DNA of 64,000 nucleotides from Dryococelus australis (lineage: Eukaryota; Arthropoda; Insecta; Phasmatodea; Phasmatidae), in contig CM057009.1 of the NCBI GenBank assembly GCA_029891345.1, positions 308,986,666-309,050,665 on the forward strand, read 5' to 3'. Below, piece after piece: positions 35,951 through 46,943 of this stretch. Every line of letters begins with the position of its first letter. The first letter of the stretch is position 1. The notes under the pieces were generated by a model. The model saw only the letters and a program-made list of their open reading frames with translations, was not told the DNA's origin and ran no database searches. The translations under genes and the position numbers were made by a program.

Positions 35951-36556
35951 CCCCCTACTTAAGTATGTTCTTCCCGAACAGACTCTCCGACATCAGGACA
36001 TCCGTACAGCCCCAGTTGGTCGATGTGGACAACCTTAGACTTCGCCCAAGATCCCTGTTGACAAATCCTGTAGACCAGGTCATTTATTTGCTTCAGGATC
36101 CTGTACGGGCCTTCCCAAGATTTCTGTAGCTTCGGCCAATATCCCTTCTTCCTTTGAGGGTTCTACAACTCCATCAGATCTACTTAAAAAGTATCCTCAG
36201 GCATTCTTTGGTCACATCATGTTTCCATTCTGTCACTATTAAATTTAAGGTGCTTCAGGGAAAACTCATGAATGTCGGTTAACTTCTGGCGTAGTTTAAT
36301 GGCATATTGTAGGTCAACTGCTTCTTCTTCCAATGGACGTCCAAACAGGAGTTCACCAGGTAGTCAGAGCTCTCTTCCAAACAGCATCCTTGAAGGTGTT
36401 AACCCTGTGGACTCGTGAACCTACGAGCGATATGCCAGGAGAAATAAGGGTACTTTGGAGTCCCAATATTTCTGATTGTCTTCTATGAAGATCGCCCGAT
36501 ACTGTTCCCGGGTACGATTTAGCCTCTCGACCATCCCATCCTATGTAGCAAGCCAC
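35951..36556 (-). pseudogene. Gypsy element 2: integrase C-terminal fragment
   Basis: Minus-strand translation in shifting frames: NRTREQYRAIF, LLAYRS, STGLTPSRMLFGRE, GELLFGRPLEEE, then KSWEGPYRILKQINDLVYRI and SKVVHIDQL. These match the end of a Ty3/gypsy integrase from the core's last helix to the C-terminal domain. The element is truncated at 36.56 kb. The stop after LLAYRS and the frame changes show it is dead. The LTR follows directly. Confidence 0.85.
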
Positions 36557-37970
36557 AGTCGGCAGTTTGTGGTTTTACTGCTGGCACTGCTGAATGACTG
36601 CTGGCTCTGAATAATTATGGGTTTACACTATGGGCCCTGTTATGGTTGACTGCTGGCAACAGGATACTTGGAATGTTATTTATGGCTCATTGATGGAATT
36701 ATGATGGAAATGAAACTGATGGTTGAGAGTAGGAGACCTATTAATGACCCATAAATGACTTACCAACTGTATTCCAGCAACGGCCTCACATAACCTATAC
36801 TTAGTGCTGGTAAAAGTATGGGTAGCCATCCATAGGCCACTTGATGGCTGTGAAGTGGTACATAGATGGACTGTTGCTGGTGCAATTTGGCTTACTATGG
36901 GAATTTTTATGGCTTCCACTTTTCGCAGATAGCTTCTTCAAAATACACACACATGTATGTGTGTGTCTTATATAATTATAGATTGTTTGTAAATATATAG
37001 TGGTGGAAATATTTGTGGCAAAATGCTCTAAATATAGTGACTGGTATTGCATAATTTGACAAATGTAATGTTTTCCATGTACGACTGCAAATAATTAAAA
37101 TGAGAAGTAAAAAAGAACACTATTTAACCACTTTTAGAAAATTAACATTGAAGAGCGTTTGTTGTTTCGTATCACTAGAATATTAATAACTGGCATCTGC
37201 ATTTCAAAACAGATGAATAGCATCGAGGTGACATACATACTGCGAATGATTGCATTAAAAGCAAGTTTTTGGGTTAACATCACTATTCATGTAGAAAAAT
37301 TTCTTTCAATGTCAGTATTTTTTTATCCACATCTTTCTAAAAACTTATTTGTTCACATGGTTAATTTTAAGACTGTTAAATAACTGGTGTAATTGATATT
37401 ATATTAGTGTTTGTTAATAATTCAAGATCGAATATATTCTAAATTAGTTCATCTAAACATAAGAATACACAGTGAAGTAATAGTTTTCATGCTGGGCTGA
37501 CAATGCAAGCAGTGTAGGTTCGTGTCCCCTCCTGTAATGGTAAGCATAAGATTTTCATTTCGTATAAGGTGTTCAATAGTAAAGTAAAGGAAATTAAAAA
37601 CAAACGAAAGTTTATTTTGATGGTCGAAATAATTATTTTTAAGAGAAATTTAAATATATGTTGAAAGCATGGCTAGCAATTAGTAGGCCATCTGATGGCT
37701 GTGAAATGGTGCATAGATGGGCCATTGCTGTTGTAAGCATATGGGCCATGCTTGGGCCATTTGTGTTCACTACACCTGGACTAGCTATAGACAGAGTATA
37801 GCTAGTTAGTAGTGCAACTTCAGGACCAGTAATGGTGCCGGGTTCATGCTGACTGTACACCATCAATGGGACATATGTGGTTTGGCCATGGTATCCAACT
37901 GAGGGTGTAATACTGTGGTATGGGTTTATTCATTCCAAAAATCCTCATTGCCTCTAGGAAAAGAGCTGCT
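36557..37970. repeat. Dispersed repeat segments, two related copies
   Basis: No gene. Blocks at about 36.82-36.88 kb and 37.67-37.73 kb share TAGGCCAxxTGATGGCTGTG followed by AATGGTxCATAGATGG and are in the same orientation. They look like two copies of one short interspersed or miniature element. The rest is AT-rich. Confidence 0.5.
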
Positions 37971-37979
37971 TCAAAAATT

Positions 37980-38340
37980 CGTCTTTGAGCATAATGGCAT
38001 AAATTGATCTGTTGGGAGTCGCAAATAGTACCTATGAATCTGTTTGGTCGCTATGATAACACCAGTTCAAAAATGGTCGTTAGGTATGATTATAAAATAA
38101 CTTAAGGCACAATGGTGTGTGTCGGCTTGTAAGAGGTCGTTTAGGAATACCTACAATCCAATTTTGGTGTCTCTTATTCTACCGGTTCGGAGATGGTGTC
38201 CAGGTATACTTATAAATATAGCTATGACATACTGGTCTGTATTTCTCTTGTTGGGGGTCTCAAGTATTACCTACAATTCAATTTTGGTGTCTCAAAGTCT
38301 ACCAGTTCGGAATTGATGGCCAAATATGATTATAAATTAA
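37980..38340. repeat. 120-bp tandem repeat, three units
   Basis: The ACCTAxxAATxC marker recurs with its end at 38040, 38160 and 38280, a spacing of exactly 120. Each unit also carries ATTTTGGTGTCTC-like, ACCAGTTCGGA-like and TATGATTATAAAT-like blocks, diverged between units. The array is non-coding. Confidence 0.82.
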
Positions 38341-38641
38341 GCTAATTCAATGGTCATTTTCCTTGGTTTTCTTTGGATATCCCTGTGATAAGGAATAAAA
38401 ATTCACTAGCGAACTTTCAGGGGGGGGGATAAACATTCTAGGGTAGTATTTAATTGCTTGATCTTGAACATTGTGCTATTTTGTTTGTATACTGATACAT
38501 TATGGATCACTTTAATGAAGTCTTCAATGTTTAATTGAACTCATTTTTGTTTAAAAAGTACGTTCTGCTCTTTCATGTCTGGTGTAAGCTATAGATCGGT
38601 AACCTTTTGAATGCATTGGTTTCATATCGATCCACACAAAC

Positions 38642-38827
38642 ATGCTAACTGTCAGAGGTCCATTATGAATTTGAATTAATATTTACCTTTGTTTATAAAA
38701 GCATATATATATATATAAATCTGAATTATTATTTGCCTTTGTTATTTAAGAGCATATATATAAACACTTTTAAAAACAAAGGTAAATAATAATTCAAATT
38801 CATAATGGACGTCTGACAGTTAGCATA
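38642..38827. repeat. Palindromic element, about 60-bp arms
   Basis: Left arm ATGCTAACTGTCAGAGGTCC... (38642-38702) is matched in inverted form by ...GGACGTCTGACAGTTAGCAT (38767-38827), with only a few differences over about 60 bases. The centre holds TA repeats and a partial third copy. It may be a miniature foldback transposon. I see no clear target duplication. Confidence 0.85.
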
Positions 38828-38929
38828 GTAGTTCCAGTGATTCTGTGTTTGTTTTTTTGTAACTTGATATGCTTTTATATGAATGACATATTGTAATAGA
38901 TCTTATAGATTTTATTATTACAGCCTCTG

Positions 38930-39352
38930 AGCCAATGTGGCCACTTGATTGGATGCTATAGTCACTGAGCCACTGCAACTCTAGTTGGGGGGTGCTCTAC
39001 CCATTATGCTACTGCAAGCCCACTTTTGTGTACTCTATCCACTGAACGACTGCAGCACCACTTTTGAGTGTTCTAACTTCTGAGCCACAGTGGCCACACT
39101 TTTGGGTTCTCTATCCGCTAAACCACCATGGCCTCACTTTTTTTGTTCTAGTCACTAAGCCACCATGGCCCCGCTTAAAGATCTACACACCGAGAAAATG
39201 TGGCGCCAATTTAGGGTGCTCTATCAACTACGCCACCATGGTCTCACTTTTTGGTGATCTAGCCACTATGCCACCACAGCCTCAGTTTTCATTCTCTAGC
39301 CACTAACCCACCGCTGCTCCACTTCTGGGTGCTATAGCCACTATGCCAAAGG
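38930..39352. repeat. 38-bp tandem array resembling a tRNA box A region
   Basis: About ten units of roughly 38 bases with the core TCTAGCCACTAAGCCACCAT and a TCACTTTT-like end. On the minus strand the core reads GGTGGCTTAGTGGCTAGAG, which looks like the D-arm/box A part of a tRNA. The array runs straight into the truncated PolB gene C. Confidence 0.78.
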
Positions 39353-40950
39353 ACGCATTTCATAATGTCATGAAAGGCGAAGGCATTAGCGATAAGGATT
39401 ATGCTCATGCCCAAGCCACATGGGATGTGTTCCACTGCATAAACGTGCTGCAGTACACCATTCAGTATTTACGTGTGGACACTTGTTTGCTGGCAGACGT
39501 TTTTGAAAATTTCAGGACCGTGTGTTTGGCTTATTATGGTCCTGACCCCACCATGTACATCACAGCTCCATCTCTTGCATGGGATGCTTAATTGTCAATG
39601 ACAGATACGTGGCTAGAACTTTTGACCAACCCTGATTTGTACCTTTTTGTTGAACGCCGGGTTAGGGGTGGCATTACCCAGGTTTCCAGAAGGCATGCAG
39701 AAGCCAATAACATTTACATTGGTGAAGAGTACGAACCCAGTGTGGAATCGAAATTTATCTGCTATTTCGACGTAAACTTCTTGTACAGCCATGCTATGAA
39801 AAGCAACCTTCATATTAGCAATTTTGAGCGGGTTGAGTCTGACATGTTTTCATTGTGGGATTTTGCGAACACAGTGAATGATGGGGACATATGCTTTTTT
39901 GCGAAAGTGGATTTGTCGTTTCCAGGCGAATGCCATGATGTGCTATCCAAGCTGCCTTCGGTTCCAATAAATGGCATACCTCCTAATGGCTCACGTGAAA
40001 AACTCATTTTGACTCTCGCACTATGGAAGAATTATATTATTCATGGGGAAACACTGAGGCAGTACTTGATGTATGGAGCCACGCTTGACTCTGTTCATCG
40101 TGTTTTGCCCTTTGAGTAGAAGACTTGGATGGCTCCGTACATCGAGTTTAACATCGATAAACGTGCCCAGGCTATGAACAACTTTGAGAAATCGTTTTAT
40201 AAACTAACAAATTATGCAGTGTATGGAAAAACTTTACAGAACGACTGCAGGAGTCGTTACCAGGTATGACACTATATATGGAGCTGCAGAACTGATATGG
40301 TGTCCTACATTCCAGGTACGACAGATCATAGATGAGAATCTTGTCCTTATCGAAATTTCAAAGAGCTCTGATATGTTTAACAAGCCTTTGTACACTGGTG
40401 TTGCCGTTCTTGCTCTTTCCAAATTAACCCTTTACGAATTTCATTACCAGTACGTGTGTCAGTAAATTTCTCTGGCAGCCTTGCACCTTTTATACTGCGA
40501 TACCGATAGCCTGATCTATGAAATTTCCTGTAGAGATGTTTATGAAGTAATTATCCCCGATTTAAAGACGTGGTTTGATACTTCTATGTGCTCGATAACC
40601 TACAAGGATTCTCACACAATAACAAAAGTCATACCGGAGTGATGAAGGATGAATGTGCCAACCACATCATCACAAACTTTATAGGTTTACGACCCAAGAT
40701 TTAAGCATATGTTGATTCGAATGAGCTGTGTATATGTAAGGCGAAGGATGTAAAACCTAATGTGCTGCAATTCCTCCATTATGAGGATTATCGAGATTTC
40801 ATCGACAATTGCACCAGGGTTCTGGGGACCAAATACCAGTTCCATTTGCGTCGTCATGAGGTGTTCACCGAACACATGACCAAAGTAGTGTTATCAGGTT
40901 TAGACGATAAGCACTTCAGAGAGCCGGATGGAGTATCGACTTTACCCTAA
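39343..40950 (+). pseudogene. Family B DNA polymerase gene, copy C (different lineage), broken
   Basis: Plus-strand protein fragments: YLRVDTCLLADVFENFR (39.46-39.52 kb), then ITAPSLAWDA with a stop, the motif A region FICYFDVNFLYSHAM (39.75-39.80 kb), LTNYAVYGKT (motif B region, about 40.21 kb), and YCDTDSLIYE (40493-40522), the catalytic motif C with both Asp kept. C-terminal RRHEVFTEHMTKVVLSGLDD follows near 40.85 kb. Stops at about 39.59, 40.12 and 40.46 kb and frameshifts near 40.21 and 40.63 kb break it. The N-terminal half (zinc fingers, nuclease) is missing. It differs enough from copies A and B to be a separate element family. It would have replicated the element's own DNA. Confidence 0.88.
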
Positions 40951-42340
40951 GATCCCAAAGTAAATTTTTATTCCCCAACCACTTAAGTTTCAGCACCACA
41001 TCAAATACAGGTCTGCCACCACCACCACTGTCAGCACTGCACCCAACACCACACCCTGCTCCGCACCACAATCTCCAGTGCAGGTGTCTTCAAAACTATT
41101 GCATTTGCTGCATAAGCATGGACATCACTCGAGATATTGTTCTCACATACCTGTTCAAAGCTACTGCTTTGTCCTAGCTGCAGGGCTTGATCTTAAGTAA
41201 CTCTTCAGAAACTACAACATCGCCCCAATAACCCCTATGATCCTTTATGTCACCCATGAATTACTCTTCGCAATGTGGGATCGCATCATGTCATATACGA
41301 ATCTACAAAGTGCTATGTGTGTGTAGAGTCATAAAAGGTGTTGGTGTGTGGTTGCATTCGACAAAATTTTAACCCAGATACAAATTAGCTTCGTAATGTA
41401 TGCCACCCCGAAGTACCATTTTACATAAATTTGTATAGTTTTTAGTTTTACTGCTTGGAAATAATAATAATTTTAAATGTGTATGAATGAATAAATATGT
41501 ATGAATGTTTGTGTATGTGTGTATATATATATATTAAGTGTTGTAAAATATAGTTAAAAGAACTAAGTATAATGTTAAGGAATGTTTTTGGTAAATTTTT
41601 GTAATGGTTTGTAGGTGTTTTATGAAAGTTTGTTTAAAAAAATATTCAGGGAGTTTGTACAATTTGTAAATATTTGTTGTAAACATATATATTTAATGAT
41701 GATTGGAAAAAAATTAAATTTCATTGTTGAAGGAAATAATGTGACTTGTTATTTAATAGTTTGAATTCCTTTTGTCGCATTTATTATTACATAATAATTA
41801 TTGAACCTTGGGTAATTGTGGGTGAGTTGTAATAATTATCGTTTTTACACGACTTGAACGCCAACTTGTATGAAAATGGAAGTGGTCGAGAAATGAATAA
41901 ACTGTGAAAGAAATGGAATGAGGGAGAATCTTGAGAAAGCCTAGCAGAACTTGAAACACATACAATGGTGAGACAAGCTACATGATTGCTAATGGTTTGG
42001 GAGAAGATCAGGTTAAATTGACTTTTGCCCCACAGAGCAAGGCTAAGGGATATTTAGGGGGTGAGCCTCACATCAATAACTGGCATTGACTTTGTCTTAT
42101 AACAAACCAAAGTATTAATTTCAACAAGTTTTATCAATCACTTAAAATACTTTTAACATTACTACGGCTGTGAATCAAAACATTGATGTCTGCTGTGAAG
42201 AGATATTATTCTTCAACTATGTGCTGAAATGGATTGTATACATGCCATTATTGTTTTAAAGATTGAAATGGATTTTTAAATAACATTTTAAAGAGACATT
42301 ATAAAGTTTGCAAAACATGTCCTCCTCCTCCTCCTCCTCC
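40951..42340. other. Gene-free stretch, part A/T-rich, part CA-rich
   Basis: A CACCAC-rich patch at about 40.99-41.09 kb follows PolB C. The rest is AT-rich with TA and GT runs near 41.5 kb. No gene seen. Confidence 0.4.
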
Positions 42341-42355
42341 TCCACATTAGCCTCC
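42318..42355. repeat. TCC trinucleotide run
   Basis: A run of CCTCCTCC units directly before the minisatellite at 42379. Confidence 0.8.
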
Positions 42356-42378
42356 ACATTCTCCTCCACACTTAAGAC

Positions 42379-42835
42379 TTAACACCACACTAGCACCACA
42401 TAGCACCACACTAGCACCACATAGCACCACACTAGCACCACATAGCACCACACTAGCACCACAATCAGCTCAACAGACTGTACCACCTGCTCCAACTGCT
42501 CCTCACTGCTCCTTAAATGCTCCTCATTGCTCCTCAATCGCTCCTCACTGCTCCTCACAAAAGACTTATCACCACAATCACGCCACAATGACACAACAAT
42601 AGCACCTCCAGCACCTACCACATGTAACCACCTCACATAGCACCTCACATAGCACCTCAACATACCCCACCCATCAGCACCACTACAGCACCTCACATAG
42701 CACCCTCACATAGAACACCTCACATACAGCACCTCACATAGCACACTCACATCCTCAAGTCACCTCACATAGCACCTCAGTACACCTCACATAGCACCAC
42801 TCCACATAGCCTACTACCTGCAATTAGCACCACTT
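42379..42835. repeat. Low-complexity minisatellite cluster (TAGCACCAC units)
   Basis: The first part (42379-42470) repeats a 21-base unit, TAGCACCACACTAGCACCAC plus A, about four to five times. The rest (to about 42.83 kb) is built of shorter CACCTCACATAG-type and CTGCTCCTCA-type units. The minus-strand ORF through it (repeats of CYVVLVW) is an effect of the repeat and not a gene. Confidence 0.85.
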
Positions 42836-42839
42836 AGCT

Positions 42840-44580
42840 CCGCAATTGGCTCCGCAATTACCTCTGCAATTGGCTCCGAAATCTTAAGGTAAGTTAGATT
42901 TATTTCTTAGTGTAATCAATCAGTTCGTCTGGTTTAACCTGTATTTCGCTGCGATGAGGGATGGAGTAAAATACATATTTGTATTCGTTACCTGGAGTTT
43001 ATGTTACCTGGAGTAATGGTGAGTTGTAATTCGTTTTATTGTGTTAGCTTGGTTCTGGTCGTTATTGATTAGTATGTGATTTGATTAATTAACTTTGTTT
43101 AATGACTACAGTTACGTTTGAAATAGTTTAATTCCATGTTCGCATGATTAAAGTCGGTTTAATGAATTTGTTGTAATCGCACAATTTAAGTCTTTTGGTC
43201 AATAGGGTTTAAAGTAATTCATTCGATAACCTATCTGAACGTCTCTTTTCATTAAAAAAAAGATATTTACTTCGCTGAAAACATTTATCGAAATCCGCAG
43301 GATGCCTCCAGAGAGTGGACTGCATGGACATGTAGCCCGTTCCCGTTATTCGCATGTCAGTAGCAAGTGCTCTAAACAAATAAAAATTTAAAATGTCCCA
43401 TATACCACTCTTACACCAACATTAACACCTATATAAGCAATTACAACCCATCCCTCTATTCATTCGGCTCCAGAGCATCACAGAGGACACATCGGTGCTG
43501 CTCCGCCCCCTTAACCCTTTCAACACCAGACAAAAATAAAAAAATAAAAATTTTGTGATCAAAGAATAAAAATAATTTGATCAAAGAAATTTGATTAAAG
43601 AATTATTTTATTAATCGATAAATGGAATTAATAAAATTAAACAATCGATTCATATAATTAATCATCTAATTAAACAATTCTTTAATCTCATTTTCATATC
43701 AATATGCAAATTAGACAATATCATTTGTGCCACTCTTGTACCAACTGTGACTTAGGCCACTATTGCACAAATCCTCGCTTCTGTATCCAGAAGTGACATG
43801 CTCTCTACTGAAGAAATCTGCAAAGCAAAAAAGCGTAAATATGTTGCTGAATATGATGACAACTTGAAGTTGGATTCGAATCCAGTACTCTGGCCAAGAG
43901 GTATCTCGCAACATATGAGTGTTGTGTATAGTTAATCTGATGATGGTTGGTAGAACAGATATTTTGATTGAGTTGCAAAAGTGCGGGGATATATCTATTG
44001 AATGGCATAATATGTATATGAATAAATACAAAAACAAAAATAATTACAATGAAAATTATAAATTAAAATTATTATATTTAAATTAAATCTGCTTCTATGA
44101 AAGACTTATTATTTCGGCAGTGTTTTAAATCAAATTTATATGAGTTCATGCTGTAGGAGTGCTACAGTATTATGCTTTACTCGGGTTGTTTGAAATTGAC
44201 TGAGTTCTACATGGCCAACGAATGAAATGAGGGGAATATTTTTGATGCAAGTGTTTAGGCCAGCCATTCGTGTAGGAATAAAGACGAATACAGGTTATGT
44301 AACAAAGCTTGTGTTTTAGTATCATAACGACTTTGTGCTTATAAGCCTCTAATTTTTTTTAAATATTAGTATGAATACTGTCAATATTGCTCACTAGTTA
44401 AACTTTCTTTGCATAATACTATTGAGCGTATTCCAGTTTTGAATATATTTATGGCACATGAGTTATTTTTTAAAATGTATGTTTTTGACATATATATATT
44501 TATTTATTCCCATTTTACAAATAAGAACTTAATACATCAATCAAAATTTGTTTTTAGTACTTTTACCGTACACATGAAGT
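42840..44580. other. Gene-free AT-rich stretch
   Basis: No supported gene. The minus strand at about 43.87-43.91 kb contains TGGATTCGAATCCAA, which looks like a tRNA box B, preceded by TTGGCCAGAG; a decayed SINE is possible. Confidence 0.35.
43420..43520 (+). promoter_or_regulatory. Possible TATA-type promoter
   Basis: ACCTATATAAGCAATTAC at 43427 is followed after about 30 bases by a TTCATTCGG initiator-like block. Nothing downstream is recognisable as its gene, so this stays a weak candidate. Confidence 0.2.
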
Positions 44581-44594
44581 CGGCATATCAGAGT

Positions 44595-44725
44595 ATATTA
44601 AGACAGTGGTGCCTGTGGTGCCTGAGGTGCTAACTGCGGTGCCTGTTATGCTAACTGCGGTGCTAACTGCAGTGCCTGCTGTTCTAACTGTAGTGCCTGT
44701 GGTGCTAACTGCGGTGCATGTGGTG
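44595..44725. repeat. Short tandem array of GTGCCTG / GTGCTAACTGCG units
   Basis: Irregular units such as GGTGCTAACTGCGGTGCC are repeated across the block. The Thr/Ser/Val-rich minus-strand ORF here follows from the repeat. Confidence 0.75.
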
Positions 44726-44929
44726 GTGGATTCACTACTATCATGACTGCTGCTGGAATACATAAGATGTGGTTCACAGACAATTGTCGTTTAGGAACAT
44801 ATCTGCATTATTTATAGAGTCTCATCTGCTTGGTCAGGAGGTTTGATGGTGAAAACTTGGCTTCGCTAAGTAATTTCTGCTTGTAAATAGGACAAAGTTC
44901 ATTCCACGCACCGTAGTTTCCAGACCAGT

Positions 44930-45200
44930 CCAGGATGGTTCATGGTGGTTCACAGCATCGTGCAGGCCCCGACAGTAAATGCTCGCGTTGAGGAAGAGTC
45001 TGGCCGGAGGTGGTAAACTGGGCAGATAATAAAGCAGCGTGGTACAGGAAACAAGCTGAAAAAAAAACCGTCTTCTTCATTAATGCTGAACCATGACACG
45101 GCTTGTAATTGCAGGCTTGTACTTGCTCGTGAAGCCTGCTAACGTATTCACTTTAGTTAACTCCAGTTATCGGACACTGCGCAGGTGCACACCTCCTATA
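44930..45200. repeat. Dispersed repeat, inverted relative at 49.19-49.26 kb
   Basis: Contains CTTGTACTTGCTCGTGAAGC at about 45.11 kb. Its reverse complement, GCAGGCTTCACGAGCAAGTA, is at about 49.22 kb. The unit also has a GC-richer part with CTCGCGTTGAGGAAGAGTCT. The family is not identified. Confidence 0.6.
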
Positions 45201-46499
45201 CTCTGTTTCATGTAAGTTCAATACATTTTGGCAGTACTCGAAAAGAAGTGCGGCCACGATCTATCCTTCCGCCACAGCTGTTCCGTCGGTGAAAAAAACG
45301 ATCTTTGTAAAGAAACTACAACTCTAATGGCAAGCACTGAAAGTCTGACAACTTCTGTCCAGTAATTAGGCTAATATAGCTAGTCGTCATTCCCAACTGT
45401 TTTATTTTTGTTATGATCACATAATATACTAGTTACGGTTGTTTTATTTTATTACTGGGGTGGGTAACTAAAGTTTTATGCCTTTCGTGAGACGTGATTA
45501 TTTGTGGTTTTTCATTTATGAGAGTGGCGCTTGGAACTTACATTGTTTTGAAGATGCATTGGAAATTTTTTTTCGTATGGAAATAGCAATAAATTAATTT
45601 TAACTCAAAAGTTTTAACTTCATCAAAAGAACTAAATGCGATAAATGTGTCGCTGTTCGTACTGATGCGGGAAATGCTTAACAGATAAATATCACTGGAT
45701 TTTTTATATAATGAACTACACTAAAAGGGAGCTTATTTAGGCCACGTACATTTGAAAACCTCTCGCAGGAACAAAACGTAATAAATACGTCACTGTTAAT
45801 ACAGATGTGAGAAATGCCCATTGTAAGCATGTTAACCAAATTTAAATTCTACGTAAAAATCGTTAGAGTTTCAATAAAATAAAACTCCAAATACACTTCA
45901 AACATTTTAACAACAATGTAAGAAAACATTATTTACAAAATACACAAACTTACTGTTCACTTGGTAAATCCTAGTACATACCGAACTTTGGATGCTTAAT
46001 CACGTGTCGGCTACTGATACGAAATAATTTATTTGCTGAATTATTCAATCAACAAAACACTTGAACTATTTCTTGAAACCAACAAATTGACACTTCACCA
46101 CGAAAATAATTTTTCGCGATGGTCACAGAAAATGGCGGACCACAGCACACACAACAAACCTTTTCACAAAGTGGTAGACACGTGTCGATAGTTAATTTCA
46201 CTGAGGAGACTTCTAAAAAGGCACGTACGACGAACTACACTTAATGAAATACGCAAATACAATATTAATTAACTTCATATATAATAATCCGACTTCACGA
46301 GCATCTCGCATGTTGATAAATTATGACGGAAGAGAGCACAATGGCAACAACGGCTTTTCACCGGGCGGGTGGAGACCATAGACAGCAGAGTCAACGGAGA
46401 TTGGTGGAAACCTTTCACATAAAAGTGATGTTCTCATACTCTACCATAATATCTCTATTTTTAAAGCCCTTGCTCTATAACTCAGTTAAGTTGTGTATT
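45201..46499. other. Gene-free stretch
   Basis: No gene, RNA or clear repeat supported. ORFs are short and featureless. Confidence 0.4.
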
Positions 46500-46888
46500 A
46501 GTATATGAGCTTTTCTACGAGTGCTCCCACATGTTCCTCTTTGCATTATTCTTTCTTTTTATTTATCTTTCTTCCTTTCCTTCGCTTCCTTTCCTTCGCT
46601 CTCATTCTCTTTCTTTCATTTCTCTCTCTTTCTCTCTTCTTCTTTGTTTACATCAGGCTGTTACTGGAGGCAGCCATATTTGTTTTTTCGTTTGTCATCC
46701 CCCCCGCCCCATTAGTTCTGGCTTTGGTCACTAGGGGCGACGCCACATTGGGTCTGGCATTGTCAGCTAGGAGTGCGGGTGTCGTTCTCGTTCGATTAGT
46801 CGATCTCGCATATGCTCGGCCGCCATATTGGTTCTGTAATTGGCCGCTAGGGGCGCTGCTTTTTTTAGAACTCAAGATAACATCTGGA

Positions 46889-46943
46889 ATAGTGCGAGAT
46901 CAGAATGCCAGACTAACGCCTTATATCGCTCGGCTATTGTGAC
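46889..46943 (-). other. tRNA-Leu/Ser-like remnant in copy B
   Basis: The minus strand reads ATAGCCGAGCGATATAAGGC followed by GTTAGTCTGGCA, at the position equivalent to 17022-17088. The T-arm part is deleted, so it is more decayed than in copy A. Confidence 0.45.

Noticed and set aside
37980-38340. CRISPR-like array
   Set aside because: The repeats are long, diverged and have no unique spacers; the genome is eukaryotic.
42379-42696. Minus-strand ORF with repeats of CYVVLVW
   Set aside because: Produced by the 21-bp and related minisatellite units, not a gene.
43865-43915. Functional tRNA gene around TGGATTCGAATCCAA
   Set aside because: Only a T-arm-like stretch is present, with no foldable D or anticodon arms.
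46505-46942. 145-codon plus-strand ORF rich in Phe/Leu
   Set aside because: Falls in the pyrimidine tract of the PolB element arm; copy A has no matching frame.
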